Shown: positions 17,045 through 26,411 of the stretch, piece by piece | Numbering within the stretch: position 1 is the stretch's first letter | Layout: the number at the start of each line of letters is the position of its first letter | Source of the DNA: an uncultured Pseudomonadales bacterium | GTDB lineage: Bacteria; Pseudomonadota; Gammaproteobacteria; Pseudomonadales; Pseudohongiellaceae | Direction: 5' to 3' | Assembly (NCBI GenBank): GCA_949372635.1 | Contig: CASIAB010000011.1 | Location: forward strand, 1-64,000 | Length of the DNA stretch: 64,000 nucleotides | Program-made: the position numbers and the translations under genes | The notes under the pieces: generated by a model | The model's input: only the letters and a program-made list of their open reading frames with translations | Databases searched by the model: none | What the model was told of the DNA's origin: nothing

Positions 17045-18331
17045 TTAATCGACGATTGCACCATACACCAGCGCCGCCAGCTGACCCCGTATGTCACCGG
17101 TTCCAGGTACCGCCATGTGTTGCGTCATGCCGACCACCACGAGGTCCTCTTCAGGATCGATCCAGAAAGTGGTGGCAGCGGCTCCACCCCAATAGAACGT
17201 GTTTTCACTGAATGGAAAGCCAAGCTGTCCCTTATCGTTGACCACGGCAAAACCCAATCCGAATCCGGTTGCTGAGCTGAAGATCTGTTCTTCAGTGAGG
17301 TGATTCGACGCCATGAAATCAACAGTGCGCGAGCCGAGAATCCGCTCACCGTTGAGTATGCCCCCATCCAGCATTGCCTGGGTGAACTTCCAGTAATCTT
17401 CGGCGGTGGATAGCAATCCATAGCTGCCGCGGTTGAAACCATGGTCAACGGTATAACTGTTCACGGACCAGGGCTGCACCAGCACTCCACCGGCAGGATG
17501 GTTATATTCATTGTCGATAGGCACCAGCTCGCCATTGCGCATCCAGTGCACCGGACCTAGGCGTGACGCGTTGTCGGGATCCACCCAATAGCCGGTGTCT
17601 GTCATTGCCAGGGGCTCGAATAGTTTGCTGGCCAGATATTCATCGGCGCGCATGCCGGACAGGACTTCCACCAGGCGCAGCGCCACATCCGGGCCTACGC
17701 TGTAGCGGTACTGGGAGCCAGGCTGATTCATCAGCGGGAGGTCAGACAGCAGCGTTATCATCTCCTCTAGAGAGGTATCGGTGTCGAAAACGCCCGAGCC
17801 CACGAAACGCTCATCGTATTCGCTGGTACGAAGACCGTGGGAGAGACCGGCGGTGTGACGCAGCAGATCCTGTACCGTGGGTTCGCGTTCCATGGCCACG
17901 GTATCATCGAGGGGCCCATCCGGTGAGCGTAACACCCGTAGGTTCGCGAATTCCGGGATATACCGTGAGACTGGATCTCGCAATTGAAATCTGCCTTCCT
18001 CATACAGCTGCATCAGCGCGGTTGTGGCGATGGCCTTGGTCATAGAGTAGATGCGAAAGATGGAGTCGGTGCGCATGGGTATCTCGCGCTGCACATCCAG
18101 GTAGCCCACGGCGCTGTGATGGACGATCTTGCCGTGACGCGCCACCAAGGTGACGATGCCGGCGAGTTCACCGTCGTCTACCTTCTGTTGAAAAAAGGTG
18201 TCGATGCGCTTGAGGCGGTTAGCATCGAAGCCAGCTTCTGCCGGAGCAACCACAGGCAGGTCGGCATAGAGCGGATAGCAAACTACCGCGATTAACACCA
18301 GTGAACTGCTTAAAAACCGTTTTAAAAACAT
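17045..18331 (-). CDS. Exported serine hydrolase, class C beta-lactamase/esterase family
   Basis: The start at 18331 gives a signal peptide (MFLKRFLSSSLVLIAVVCYP) and has GAGGG 9 bases upstream; an upstream ATG at 18382 would only add unlikely residues. The catalytic SMTK (S-x-x-K, near residue 96) lies in IFRIYSMTKAIATTALMQLY; YRYSVGPDV supplies the second-motif tyrosine. The remainder fits the long beta-lactamase-fold esterases and penicillin-binding-like hydrolases rather than true AmpC. About 428 residues. It sits alone between R1 copies 3 and 4, against the R1 direction. Substrate could be esters, peptides or lactams; resistance cannot be claimed. Confidence 0.85.
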   Translation of the reverse strand: MFLKRFLSSSLVLIAVVCYPLYADLPVVAPAEAGFDANRLKRIDTFFQQKVDDGELAGIVTLVARHGKIVHHSAVGYLDVQREIPMRTDSIFRIYSMTKAIATTALMQLYEEGRFQLRDPVSRYIPEFANLRVLRSPDGPLDDTVAMEREPTVQDLLRHTAGLSHGLRTSEYDERFVGSGVFDTDTSLEEMITLLSDLPLMNQPGSQYRYSVGPDVALRLVEVLSGMRADEYLASKLFEPLAMTDTGYWVDPDNASRLGPVHWMRNGELVPIDNEYNHPAGGVLVQPWSVNSYTVDHGFNRGSYGLLSTAEDYWKFTQAMLDGGILNGERILGSRTVDFMASNHLTEEQIFSSATGFGLGFAVVNDKGQLGFPFSENTFYWGGAAATTFWIDPEEDLVVVGMTQHMAVPGTGDIRGQLAALVYGAIVD

Positions 18332-18465
18332 GGCTATAACCCTCATTATTCTTATTGACGCTACTGTTATTGGTGCTGCCATTGCTGATAAAGTCTAAAA
18401 CCGTTTTCAGACGGCATTTATTCAACATAATAGCTAGCTGAGCGCTTCGCGTATAGTCTGAGTGT

Positions 18466-18560
18466 TAAGCGCACTCAGACCCCACCCTAGGGGCAGTCCC
18501 CAATAAGTCACGATGGTTCCATCTTGCCCCTATACATACTATTGCGCCTGATCGATAACT
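18466..18560 (+). repeat. R1 repeat, copy 4
   Basis: Central part clear (CCCTAGGGG, TATACATACTATTG) but both ends degenerate. Hairpin reads GGGG CAGT CCCC: stem kept, loop changed. It lies between two minus-strand genes, 135 bp upstream of the serine hydrolase start and 32 bp past the aldehyde dehydrogenase stop. Confidence 0.85.
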
Positions 18561-18591
18561 AACTACCCTAATCCTCAGCCACGTCTTAACC

Positions 18592-20052
18592 TCAGATTGC
18601 GCCTAGAGTTTTGGTGATTCTCTTTCGAAATTTTTCGCCAAAGGGCGGACGTGCACCAATGATAGGCAAGACATCGATCATAGTTTGACTGTAAATTGCG
18701 CGCGCATGGCTCATGTTTTTGAACCCTTCCGGACCGTGGTAAGCTCCCATGCCAGAGGCACCGATACCACCGAATGGGAGATCCTCTTGTACGTAATGAA
18801 GCGTAATATCATTGATACAAACACCACCACTTTGTACGCGGCTTAGTAAGTATTCCTGCTCACGGTTATCTTTGCCGAAGTAATACATGGCAAGAGGGTT
18901 TCGACGGGGTTCAATCATATCTGGAACTTCTTCCACATCAGAATAGGTCATCACGGGAAGAACAGGACCAAATATTTCCTCGTGCATAACCAACATATCT
19001 TCATTGACATTTTGTAAAATGTGTAACGGCATACGACGATTGTCGTCAGACGCACGCGTTTTTTCAGCACCAACAATCGTGAGCTTGGCCCCCTTGGCAA
19101 CTGCGTCATCAATGTAGTTCTGTAACCTAGCGAAGTGCCTTTCGTTGATAACACCCGCGTAATCTTCATTTTCAGTGATGTTCGGATACATCGACTGTGC
19201 CTCCTTAACTACCCGCGCAATGAGCTGCTCTTCTAGCTCATCCGGCACGACAACGTAGTCTGGCGACAAGCATAATTGACCACCATTCAGAAGCTTACCG
19301 AATGTTAGCCGTGTTCCGGCCAGATCAAGCTTTGCACTACGACCAATAATGACAGGAGACTTGCCGCCAAGTTCTAACGTGACGGGAACCAAATTTTTCG
19401 AGGCTGACTGCATTACTTTTGCGCCGACCTTAGTAGAGCCGGTGAACAGAAGATGATCAAAAGGCAATTCCGCAAAACGTTGACTGATATCTGCGCCACC
19501 GGTTACGACCGCGACTTCATCTTCTGAGAAATATTTGGGGACAACTTCGGCAAACAATGCCGCTGTTTTAGGAACGAACTCAGAAGGTTTCAATAACGCT
19601 CGGTTACCTGCAGCAAGCGCACTTGTTAGAGGCGCAACAGTCAGGCCGAAAGGCAGGTTCCAAGGAGAAATGATGCCAACAACGCCCTTGGGAAAATGCC
19701 TAACCTGGCTCTTTCCCCCAAAGAAATTCATCGGTTTGTTGGTTTTTCGTTTTTCTGGTTTCATCCACTCTTTCAAATGTTTCATTGAATAGTTGATGGC
19801 TTCGACCTTTGACGCGAACTCTGAGAACAAACTGAATTCATAGGATCGTGCACCACCAAATTCGCGTTTGGTCGTTATCGCAAATTCTGTCTTATTTTCA
19901 ACAATTAGAGCCTTAAGTCTCTTTAGTCGGTCAATCCGCGTCGAATAAGTGACTTCGCCCTCCGCACGGAACTTGCTTCTCTGCAGTTCGAGTAGTGCGT
20001 CTAGATTTTGTGCGTTCAATCCTGTGGCGTTGTGGTGCTCAGCTGCGCCCAT
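18592..20052 (-). CDS. Aldehyde dehydrogenase, coniferyl-aldehyde dehydrogenase type
   Basis: A 486-residue NAD(P)-dependent aldehyde dehydrogenase. Visible: the cofactor region GIISPWNLPFGLTVAPL, the LLFTGSTKVGAKV turn, the glutamate in VTLELGGKSPVI and the catalytic cysteine in NGGQLCLSPDYV. The overall pattern, with PFGGIGASGMGAYHG near the C-terminus and a hydrophobic tail, is that of coniferyl/long-chain aldehyde dehydrogenases. It oxidises an aldehyde to the acid. A TetR regulator gene lies 74 bp upstream on the same strand and probably controls it together with itself. The preferred substrate is not certain. Confidence 0.9.
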   Translation of the reverse strand: MGAAEHHNATGLNAQNLDALLELQRSKFRAEGEVTYSTRIDRLKRLKALIVENKTEFAITTKREFGGARSYEFSLFSEFASKVEAINYSMKHLKEWMKPEKRKTNKPMNFFGGKSQVRHFPKGVVGIISPWNLPFGLTVAPLTSALAAGNRALLKPSEFVPKTAALFAEVVPKYFSEDEVAVVTGGADISQRFAELPFDHLLFTGSTKVGAKVMQSASKNLVPVTLELGGKSPVIIGRSAKLDLAGTRLTFGKLLNGGQLCLSPDYVVVPDELEEQLIARVVKEAQSMYPNITENEDYAGVINERHFARLQNYIDDAVAKGAKLTIVGAEKTRASDDNRRMPLHILQNVNEDMLVMHEEIFGPVLPVMTYSDVEEVPDMIEPRRNPLAMYYFGKDNREQEYLLSRVQSGGVCINDITLHYVQEDLPFGGIGASGMGAYHGPEGFKNMSHARAIYSQTMIDVLPIIGARPPFGEKFRKRITKTLGAI

Positions 20053-20126
20053 AGTTTCTCTCCGAGGTTAATATGTATTTGTTCTATTCAGTGATTCGTC
20101 GTAATTTGTCTGCGCGCTTGATTGGA

Positions 20127-20807
20127 TTAGAAGCCGGATGTGGCCTCTGCGCGTATACTTTCTATAATGCGAACCGCATTCTTAATGAAGAGCGGTTCAG
20201 ACGAAAAGCTGGCTACCAGGTTCTGTACATCCGCAGGCAACTCTTCGTTGTTTAATACCGGGCTCTGGTCGGTTTGAGTCGCACCAATCAGAAGAACACC
20301 CATGGTTTTTACGATCTCTCTAGCTTGTGCTGTGCTCAATCTGAGCGCTGTGGACGTGAGTTTTGCAATAATTTCCACCTGCTGTATGAAGATTTGCTTC
20401 GACTCGATTAGCCTCGGCACTGCAACATTGTGCTCAATGACATGCTCAAGTCTGATGAGTAAAGGCAAGAAGGCGCGATCTGCTTTGGTTGTGTTATATA
20501 ACGATTGAGCATACGCCTTGCTGGTCATGGAGTCGTATAAGGTACCGATAAAAATATTGCTCCATCGGATCAAGCTTTGCTCATAAAGAGTCAGAAAAAG
20601 CTCCTCTCTGGTTTTGAAGTAAAGGTAAAGTGTGCCTTTGGCTACTCCGGTCTTCTTGGCGAGTTGGGTCATAGAAAACGCCTCATACCCGACCTCTCGG
20701 AAGTACGTTTCGGCCGCCTCCAGCACTGCGTGTCGTCGCAGCGCTTTTTGCTCTGCGCTACGTGCCCTCTGATCAATCACAACGGCTGAACTCATGAGTG
20801 TCTCCAC
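20127..20807 (-). CDS. TetR/AcrR-family transcriptional regulator
   Basis: A 226-residue protein with an N-terminal helix-turn-helix (about residues 20-65: AVLEAAETYFREVGYEAFSM, then TGVAKGTLYLYFKTREELF), the signature of TetR repressors, and a helical ligand-binding domain after it. It is transcribed in front of the aldehyde dehydrogenase. Two matching TGAC-N5-GTCA elements lie 55-90 bp upstream of its start and are likely its operator, so it probably represses its own gene and the dehydrogenase until an aldehyde or related inducer binds. Confidence 0.9.
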   Translation of the reverse strand: METLMSSAVVIDQRARSAEQKALRRHAVLEAAETYFREVGYEAFSMTQLAKKTGVAKGTLYLYFKTREELFLTLYEQSLIRWSNIFIGTLYDSMTSKAYAQSLYNTTKADRAFLPLLIRLEHVIEHNVAVPRLIESKQIFIQQVEIIAKLTSTALRLSTAQAREIVKTMGVLLIGATQTDQSPVLNNEELPADVQNLVASFSSEPLFIKNAVRIIESIRAEATSGF

Positions 20808-20861
20808 ACTGCTTTTTTTTGGTTGCTCAGTCAGGGTAAATTGCGTTTGCCTGCTTATAAC

Positions 20862-20897
20862 TGACTAGTGGTCAATTATATAGCTGACCGGCAGTCA
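20862..20897. promoter_or_regulatory. Two tandem TGAC-N5-GTCA operator sites
   Basis: TGACTAGTGGTCA at 20862-20874 and TGACCGGCAGTCA at 20885-20897, 23 bp apart, in the promoter region of the TetR gene. Imperfect palindromes of this size fit TetR dimers. The remainder of 20808-21009 shows no gene. Confidence 0.6.
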
Positions 20898-21009
20898 TTT
20901 CAACTGCGGATTAGATGTGTAAATTTGGCGCAGTTAGGGTGCTAGCGGAGCGATTACTGGGGATAGCAGGAGCGCATTAGCCACCAAGGTTTACAACTGC
21001 GCTAAGCTC

Positions 21010-21108
21010 TAAGCAGGTCCAACCAGCAACCCACCCTAGGGGCACACCCCGATAAGTCAGAATGGTTCCATTGCACCCCTATACATACTATTGTGGACGA
21101 ACGGTTAG
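21010..21108 (+). repeat. R1 repeat, copy 5
   Basis: Near-consensus core, hairpin GGGG CACA CCCC, ending ACGGTTAGC. A small plus-strand open frame starts 25 bp after it. Confidence 0.9.
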
Positions 21109-21132
21109 CTAATCAGACAATAAGAAGAAACC

Positions 21133-21333
21133 ATGCAAGATTTCGCCAACTACAGAATAAGCATGAATTCAGGGGTATCTCCATTCTACAGCACTAACAG
21201 GACCCCTGATTTTCCCAACATTTTCTTTGGAGTTTTTACAGGCTTCTTCGTAGCCTTCACAGGATTAAAGGTAGCCGGGCATAAGGCGGACCAAGGAGTG
21301 CTTATGGAGGGCTTTTATTTTGCAGATTGTTGA
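21133..21333 (+). CDS. Small protein of unknown function behind R1 copy 5, probably frameshifted
   Basis: A 66-residue frame starting MQDFANYRISMNSGVSPFYS with a hydrophobic stretch FPNIFFGVFTGFFVAFTGL; AAGAAG lies upstream. Past position 21320 another frame continues with a strongly charged, helical sequence (QIVEYANCKRELAIESYRES, then EKAIERVKSRL), interrupted by one in-frame TAA and ending at 21508. This suggests one longer membrane-anchored coiled-coil protein broken by a shift in the run of T residues near 21320 and by a stop. No known family. Confidence 0.4.
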   Translation: MQDFANYRISMNSGVSPFYSTNRTPDFPNIFFGVFTGFFVAFTGLKVAGHKADQGVLMEGFYFADC

Positions 21334-21601
21334 GTATGCTAACTGCAAAAGGGAGCTGGCAATAGAAAGTTATAGAGAGAGTATCAGGGAAAAAGCCATT
21401 GAGAGGGTTAAGTCGCGCCTAATTCTAGCTGGCAAAAAGGCTGACTAATTAGATGAGGAATCGCTTGAGCATCTAGTAAAAGAAGAAGAGGACATACATC
21501 TGGCTTAATATCCGCTAATCTATCAAGGCATCATGAGAAAGATTTCTTGTGTAAACTAACCTGAGAAGGTACTTATTTGTTTCCCTATTCTTTAGGTATT
21601 A

Positions 21602-23989
21602 CTAATTTTCAATATTCACAACTAGAGGGCTTCCTGTGTAAACTATTAGGGCCTCATCGATCACCGTATAACCGAAATATATATTTAATAAAACTGATGT
21701 CACTCCTAAATCGCTGGGTTTTAAATCGTCAAATACCCTGAGATTTTCGATAGCTTTCAAAGGCCCCGGTTCAATCGAACCGACCAAAACTGGCGCAGCC
21801 ATATCAAAATTAACAAACGCGCCCTCAGAGTTCATTTGAAAAGCCCCCAAAATCCCCGCATCAATAATTATATGCGTCGTGCCTATTTTTCCGACATGCT
21901 CTGAAGCAATATTGATAGTCCCCTCGGTAGTTATTTTATCATTAGGTGTAAATTTTAATTTAAAGCCTAGCTCGATGTCCCTGATCGATCCTGCAAAAAA
22001 TCTCGAAGAGTTAGATTTATCATCAGATGATCTTGTTGGAAGTGTCGGACGTGTTGGTGAAAATTGTTCATGTTGGTATCGAACAATTTTCATGGCAGCT
22101 ACAACATCAGCTCCGTTTTGGTCATCAGAACGATCGACCCCGCAGGCTACCCCTACGACCTTAACATAGGAAGGTACATCAACATATGAGCAATCCGATC
22201 GAGAAGAATCCGAGAACCGCTTAATCGAAGCAGCGTTTCCAAACTTACTGGCGTACGTCATGATAGTTGCGTACTCGTCTTTTATGGCATGGCCCGTCGC
22301 CCAAGGAAAGGTGCCAGCGGTCAAGGCATTATCACCAAATGTATCTCTTGACTGTTTTCTGGAATGACTATTACCAAACATGTGCCCAAGCTCATGTGCC
22401 ATAGTCTCCTCATCGATGTCGAAACCCCACCCGTCATAATGGACAAAGACTGTTCTCTTATCCTTATTAAATCCGAAATAGCCTCTATTGTTTGTTCCAG
22501 ATTCTGCCTGACCTGCGGTAGGGTCATCCCCACTCTTTCCATCGAGTATCATCACATAATCTGCGCCTTTCAAAGCCCTTATCTTTTCACTGAATCGCCA
22601 TTGATTCTTTCCTTTCTCCCCATACTCCGCCATAACAGTCTGTGTGTCGTTCCACCTTTGACCAGTTGAGCAGCGCTCTGCAGTACAATTATTTTTGTAA
22701 TCTAATAATTCATAGTGAACAATATTAAATTTTATTCCTGTGTTACTACCTTTAAAAATTTCGTTCACTATTGTAAAAGCACTATTAATCTTTGTCTCCG
22801 GATCAATGATGATGTCTTCTTTGAAGTTTTCAGTGTAGAAAACAACTATATCAATTACGACATCCTTATGAGCGCCAAAATTTTTATCGACTGCATCGGT
22901 TCCTAACAACCCTTCATTGAAATCGCTCACTCCATCGTCATCGGTATCTTTCAATACATCAAAAACCGGAATCGGCCCTGTAAAATACCCATCATAGGAA
23001 ATATTAGGGAATTCAAGTGTCACTGGATCATAAAGCTGAATTTCAGGATAACCCAGTCCACCGTAAATCAAGTCATCAAAACCGAACCCAGCCTTTAGCC
23101 GACTCTTCATTGTTATACTTGCACTCGAATTTGGCGCGATTGATTCAATATTGCAGCGAATTGAGCCAAGGCTTTTCCAAGGATCAGTATCCGCAAATGA
23201 GCGCTCTTGGCAGTTACTGGGCCAGTCAAAAATATTCGAATGATCCATGAAAAACGCATATGAATTCAGCGAATCGTCTGCGTACGGCCCATTAACATCC
23301 AATATCAGCGGATTCGACTTAGTGTCAGATGAGTTTTCGATCGTAAATGTCCAGGTTAAATCTTTATCCATATCCGTATAATAGACATCTAGAAGATCAG
23401 CGGATTTCTTTACAGTCAGAGTAGATTCGTGTGTCAAAGAAAAACGCCTCTCTATGGAGCGACCGCCTTGTTTTTCTTTGGTTAGCGCATCATTTATTGG
23501 CGGGGGATTTTGTCGTATTTCACTATAAAGCCAACCTACATATGAATCATCACTAGGGTATTTCTTTGCAATTACCTGATAAGAATTATTTGATGTGACA
23601 ATTGATGCGAGAAAGTAAAGATTTCCGGAGGTCATTGAGATTGTCTGAAGTCCGGAAATAGAGTCATTAGCTCCATTCCAGCCCAAATCTCCATTCGGGT
23701 AATTTAAAATGTCTGAAATCGAGAAATAGATTGACGCGCCTTCAGAAATTTTAATTTCAACTTGATCCGAACGATTAAGCGTAGATAGGTAGCTGAAAGA
23801 AATTTTTATTGGTACAGCAGAAAAGGCATTATCAGGAATATCGATAGAATTTAGAAAATTTTCATCCCGAGACCCGTCAATGAAATCCCAAACAGGATCA
23901 CTATAAGCTCCACTAGAAATAAAATAAAATCCACATAACAAAAATTTAACGATTACATGAGCTTTTTTATATTTATTTTTTAACTTCAT
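21602..23989 (-). CDS. Secreted zinc metalloprotease, reprolysin-like
   Basis: The start at 23989 has GGAG 9-10 bases upstream and gives a signal peptide (MKLKNKYKKAHVIVKFLLCG). The protein has about 795 residues. The zinc site HELGHMFGNSH is a complete HExxHxxGxxH, and ATIMTYASKFG a little later supplies the Met-turn, so it is a metzincin close to reprolysin/ADAM types. The N-terminal half has beta-rich, adhesion-like segments and a DTDDDGVSDFNEGLLGTD calcium-loop motif. The final 130 residues form another beta domain. It faces the opposite way to the flanking R1 copies. Probably exported to degrade proteins outside the cell. Confidence 0.88.
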   Translation of the reverse strand: MKLKNKYKKAHVIVKFLLCGFYFISSGAYSDPVWDFIDGSRDENFLNSIDIPDNAFSAVPIKISFSYLSTLNRSDQVEIKISEGASIYFSISDILNYPNGDLGWNGANDSISGLQTISMTSGNLYFLASIVTSNNSYQVIAKKYPSDDSYVGWLYSEIRQNPPPINDALTKEKQGGRSIERRFSLTHESTLTVKKSADLLDVYYTDMDKDLTWTFTIENSSDTKSNPLILDVNGPYADDSLNSYAFFMDHSNIFDWPSNCQERSFADTDPWKSLGSIRCNIESIAPNSSASITMKSRLKAGFGFDDLIYGGLGYPEIQLYDPVTLEFPNISYDGYFTGPIPVFDVLKDTDDDGVSDFNEGLLGTDAVDKNFGAHKDVVIDIVVFYTENFKEDIIIDPETKINSAFTIVNEIFKGSNTGIKFNIVHYELLDYKNNCTAERCSTGQRWNDTQTVMAEYGEKGKNQWRFSEKIRALKGADYVMILDGKSGDDPTAGQAESGTNNRGYFGFNKDKRTVFVHYDGWGFDIDEETMAHELGHMFGNSHSRKQSRDTFGDNALTAGTFPWATGHAIKDEYATIMTYASKFGNAASIKRFSDSSRSDCSYVDVPSYVKVVGVACGVDRSDDQNGADVVAAMKIVRYQHEQFSPTRPTLPTRSSDDKSNSSRFFAGSIRDIELGFKLKFTPNDKITTEGTINIASEHVGKIGTTHIIIDAGILGAFQMNSEGAFVNFDMAAPVLVGSIEPGPLKAIENLRVFDDLKPSDLGVTSVLLNIYFGYTVIDEALIVYTGSPLVVNIEN

Positions 23990-24180
23990 TCTATATCTCC
24001 GGCAAATAGGCAATTTTGTCCGCTAAACTTTCAACGCTGAAAACTGTGAGCCAAAAGAAAAAGACTGGCCTCAGAATTCTATTGAAAACAGGCTTTCAAG
24101 CAAATTCCTTTTTAATTGACTAGTTGCTGTCTAAATGAAAAAACCCATAGCTCTTCTGACTCTACTAAAACATTGACCCA

Positions 24181-24429
24181 GTGCACAAGTGGATTGCCGA
24201 AAACTTCCACACGGGTAAAATTTTCGATCAATTGATTTTGCTTGGAATACAGGGGTTTATCAACTCTAAAAATGTCGCTAAAGTTGGTACTGCTTATGCC
24301 GTTGTGGATTGGTTAACACTTCAGCTGACAGAAATTATCTTACCGACGTTTAATGCTCCACAGTGGATCGCGCAAACCATTATTTTCGTGGTGATCATGG
24401 GATTTCCATTCGCTGGGACCTCAACGTAA
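24181..24429 (+). pseudogene. Fragment of a regulatory membrane protein (adenylate-cyclase/TolB-like N-terminal helix region)
   Basis: The segment NSKNVAKVGTAYAVVDWLTL followed by LTEIILPTFNAPQWIAQTII matches the first membrane helix region found in large regulatory proteins that combine a TPR or TolB-like domain with this membrane segment. The usual continuation after GFPFA is missing: the sequence passes directly into a DUF5916 fragment in another frame. Only about 55 residues of the original are recognisable. Confidence 0.55.
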
Positions 24430-24838
24430 TGTTAGTGGCCGAATCTCTTATCGGTTTGGCGATTTTTGGAGTGGCACCAATTCTGCCATCGGAATCAGGG
24501 GCGGCAGTATCGAATTATCCCCACAATTATCCGTTGAACCCAGCTACTCTTTTAATAAAGTAAAACTTCCAGAAGGAGATTTTAGAACGGAGGTTGGGAG
24601 GCTTAGAGTCACATACACCATTTCTCCAAGAATGTATCTTAGCGGATTCGTTCAATACAATTCCACCCAAAACTCGTTAAGCAGCAATCTGCGATTCCGA
24701 TGGCAGTGGTCACCAGGAAGTGAGCTGTTCGTGGTTTACAGCGATGACAGAGATACCAACCCCTTCGATACACCTGATAGCTTTGAGTTACGCAGTCAGG
24801 GTTGGGTAATTAAAATTAATAAATTATTTCAAATTTAA
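24419..24838 (+). pseudogene. C-terminal fragment of a DUF5916 outer-membrane protein
   Basis: One frame reads PQRNVSGRISYRFGDFWSG, then GGSIELSPQLSVEPSYSFNK, LPEGDFRTEVGRLRVTYTIS and FRWQWSPGSELFVVYSDDRD before the stop at 24838. This is the beta-barrel end of DUF5916 proteins (normally 700-900 residues). The front part is absent; the frame joins the preceding fragment near 24410. No start codon with ribosome-binding site was found, so it is a remnant. Confidence 0.75.
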
Positions 24839-24923
24839 TTATTTCCACTATTGCCTCTTGAAATCAGCCCATGATCTAGGATTTAATCTAACAAATAACA
24901 AAATAATTTATCAAAGAAGTTTT

Positions 24924-25952
24924 ATGAGACCCAAAAGAATAGAGCTCTTTGTGCTTTTCTCAATTGTAAGCCTTCTGGCGTCTGCCAGTTACTCGCAGCA
25001 AAATACCGTGCTGCCAGATTATCCAAACAATTACACCATGTATGAAAACCTCGTGAACCTGCCAGACGATAGGAGTATGGGTTCTGGTAATGCGATAGAC
25101 GTCGATTCTCAGGGTAACGTTTGGGTTTTTGAGCGATGTGGAGGCAATCAAGGGGCGTGCTCAGAAAATGATGTCGACCCGGTATTAAAATTTAGCCCCG
25201 ACGGCGAGGTTTTAACCAGCTTTGGTGCGGGCATGTTCGTCTGGCCACATGGTATTGTTGTGGACGATGAGGACAATCTCTGGATAATTGACGCGGGCGT
25301 AATTGACGGAGAGAAAGGCAACCAAATTTTTAAATTTAACCAGAGCGGAGAAATTCTTATAGAGCTGGGACAACCTGGAATTAGAGGCGAGGGCCCAGAC
25401 TTATTTAATGAGCCCTCAGATCTTGCGATAGGGGCAGATGGATCACTTTATGTCATAGACGGGCATATCAGTCCAGACTCTAACCATCGCATACTTCATC
25501 TAACTTCTGAGGGCGACTATATTGAAGAGTGGGGATCTCAAGGTTATGGTCCGCTCGAATTTGAAGGCCTCCACGCTATTGCTGTTGACTCTCAAGGCAA
25601 AATGTATATTGGCGATCGTACAAATAACCGCCTTCAAATTCTCTCACCAACAGGTGAATTACTTGCCATCTGGGCTCACTTCGGCAGGCCTAGCGGAATA
25701 AGAATACACGACGATATGCTCTATGTGGTTGATTCAGAGTCTAGGGCGGCAGAGGGCCAATATGGTTACAACCCTGGTTGGCATAGAGGTATTTATGTCG
25801 GAACTTTAGACGGAGCCGTTACTGACTTCATTCCCGATCCAGACCCTCATGGTGCCACGAGCTTTCCTGAAGGAATAGCAGTGGATGAAAACGGGGTCAT
25901 TTGGGGAGCATCAGTGGGCGATCAAAAAGTTACTAAATACATGCGAGATTAA
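24924..25952 (+). CDS. Exported NHL-repeat beta-propeller protein, island paralogue
   Basis: ATG 24924 gives a signal peptide (MRPKRIELFVLFSIVSLLAS, cleavage after SYSQ) and has AAAGAAG upstream; an ATG further upstream adds an unlikely 22 residues. The 342-residue protein carries the same propeller units as the protein at 8689-9741, e.g. VDDEDNLWIIDAG, GADGSLYVIDGH and VDSQGKMYIGDRTNNR, and the shared start of the mature part with CGGNQGACSENDVDPVLKF. It is flanked by gene fragments on both sides, so it may be the only intact survivor of a larger unit. Catalytic activity (amidating-lyase-like) is possible but not shown. Confidence 0.85.
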   Translation: MRPKRIELFVLFSIVSLLASASYSQQNTVLPDYPNNYTMYENLVNLPDDRSMGSGNAIDVDSQGNVWVFERCGGNQGACSENDVDPVLKFSPDGEVLTSFGAGMFVWPHGIVVDDEDNLWIIDAGVIDGEKGNQIFKFNQSGEILIELGQPGIRGEGPDLFNEPSDLAIGADGSLYVIDGHISPDSNHRILHLTSEGDYIEEWGSQGYGPLEFEGLHAIAVDSQGKMYIGDRTNNRLQILSPTGELLAIWAHFGRPSGIRIHDDMLYVVDSESRAAEGQYGYNPGWHRGIYVGTLDGAVTDFIPDPDPHGATSFPEGIAVDENGVIWGASVGDQKVTKYMRD

Positions 25953-25967
25953 GATAGGCTGCAGCAG

Positions 25968-26189
25968 GTGACTATAATCGCGGGATTTCACTATGACTTC
26001 GGGAGCCCAAATTCCTATTTCTGTCATCGCGAGATTCCGCAGATTGAAGAACGAACAGGAATAGAATTTACATACGGTCCTATTCTTTTGGGCGGGGTCT
26101 TCAAGCCGACGAATAACAGACCGCCAATGGAGCAATCCGCTGAAGTAAAGAACAAGAAAGAATACTTCGCTAGAGAGACAGAACGCTAA
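25968..26189 (+). pseudogene. N-terminal fragment of 2-hydroxychromene-2-carboxylate isomerase
   Basis: The sequence GFHYDFGSPNSYFCHREIPQ, then YGPILLGGVFKPTNNRPP, is the start of the DsbA-like HCCA isomerase family (aromatic degradation; normally about 200 residues). It stops after 73 residues, where a MerR fragment begins. The GTG start has no good ribosome-binding site. A truncated relic. Confidence 0.75.
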
Positions 26190-26394
26190 AATTTATTAAG
26201 GCCTTGCGAGGCACCGATATGCCGATTAGCCAGATTCGCGATTACGGCCAACCTTACCTTGAAGGGGAAAAAACAGCCAAAAAACTCAGCGGCTTGCTAG
26301 AAGCGCATCGAGAGAATATTCTCGAAGAGATCCAGAAAAAAAGAACTATCTCAAACTTATTGGAGCCAAGATAGCCACCACATTCGACAGTTGA
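26189..26394 (+). pseudogene. Fragment of a MerR-family regulator
   Basis: KFIKALRGTDMPISQIRDYG, then LEGEKTAKKLSGLLEAHREN, is the dimerisation helix region of MerR regulators. After a one-base shift in the A-run near 26335 it continues KKNYLKLIGAKIATTFDS, the usual C-terminal end (LxLIDAKIAT). The helix-turn-helix half is missing. Confidence 0.65.
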
Positions 26395-26411
26395 AGGTAC
26401 TGATTACTATC

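Noticed and set aside
17563..18045. 160-residue plus-strand frame inside the serine hydrolase gene
   Set aside because: Arg/Pro-rich composition typical of an antisense shadow.
16699..18560. Calling the 17045-18331 gene an antibiotic-resistance beta-lactamase because it lies in a cassette array
   Set aside because: The sequence fits the wide esterase/DD-peptidase-like branch; the SxxK motif alone does not show lactam hydrolysis.
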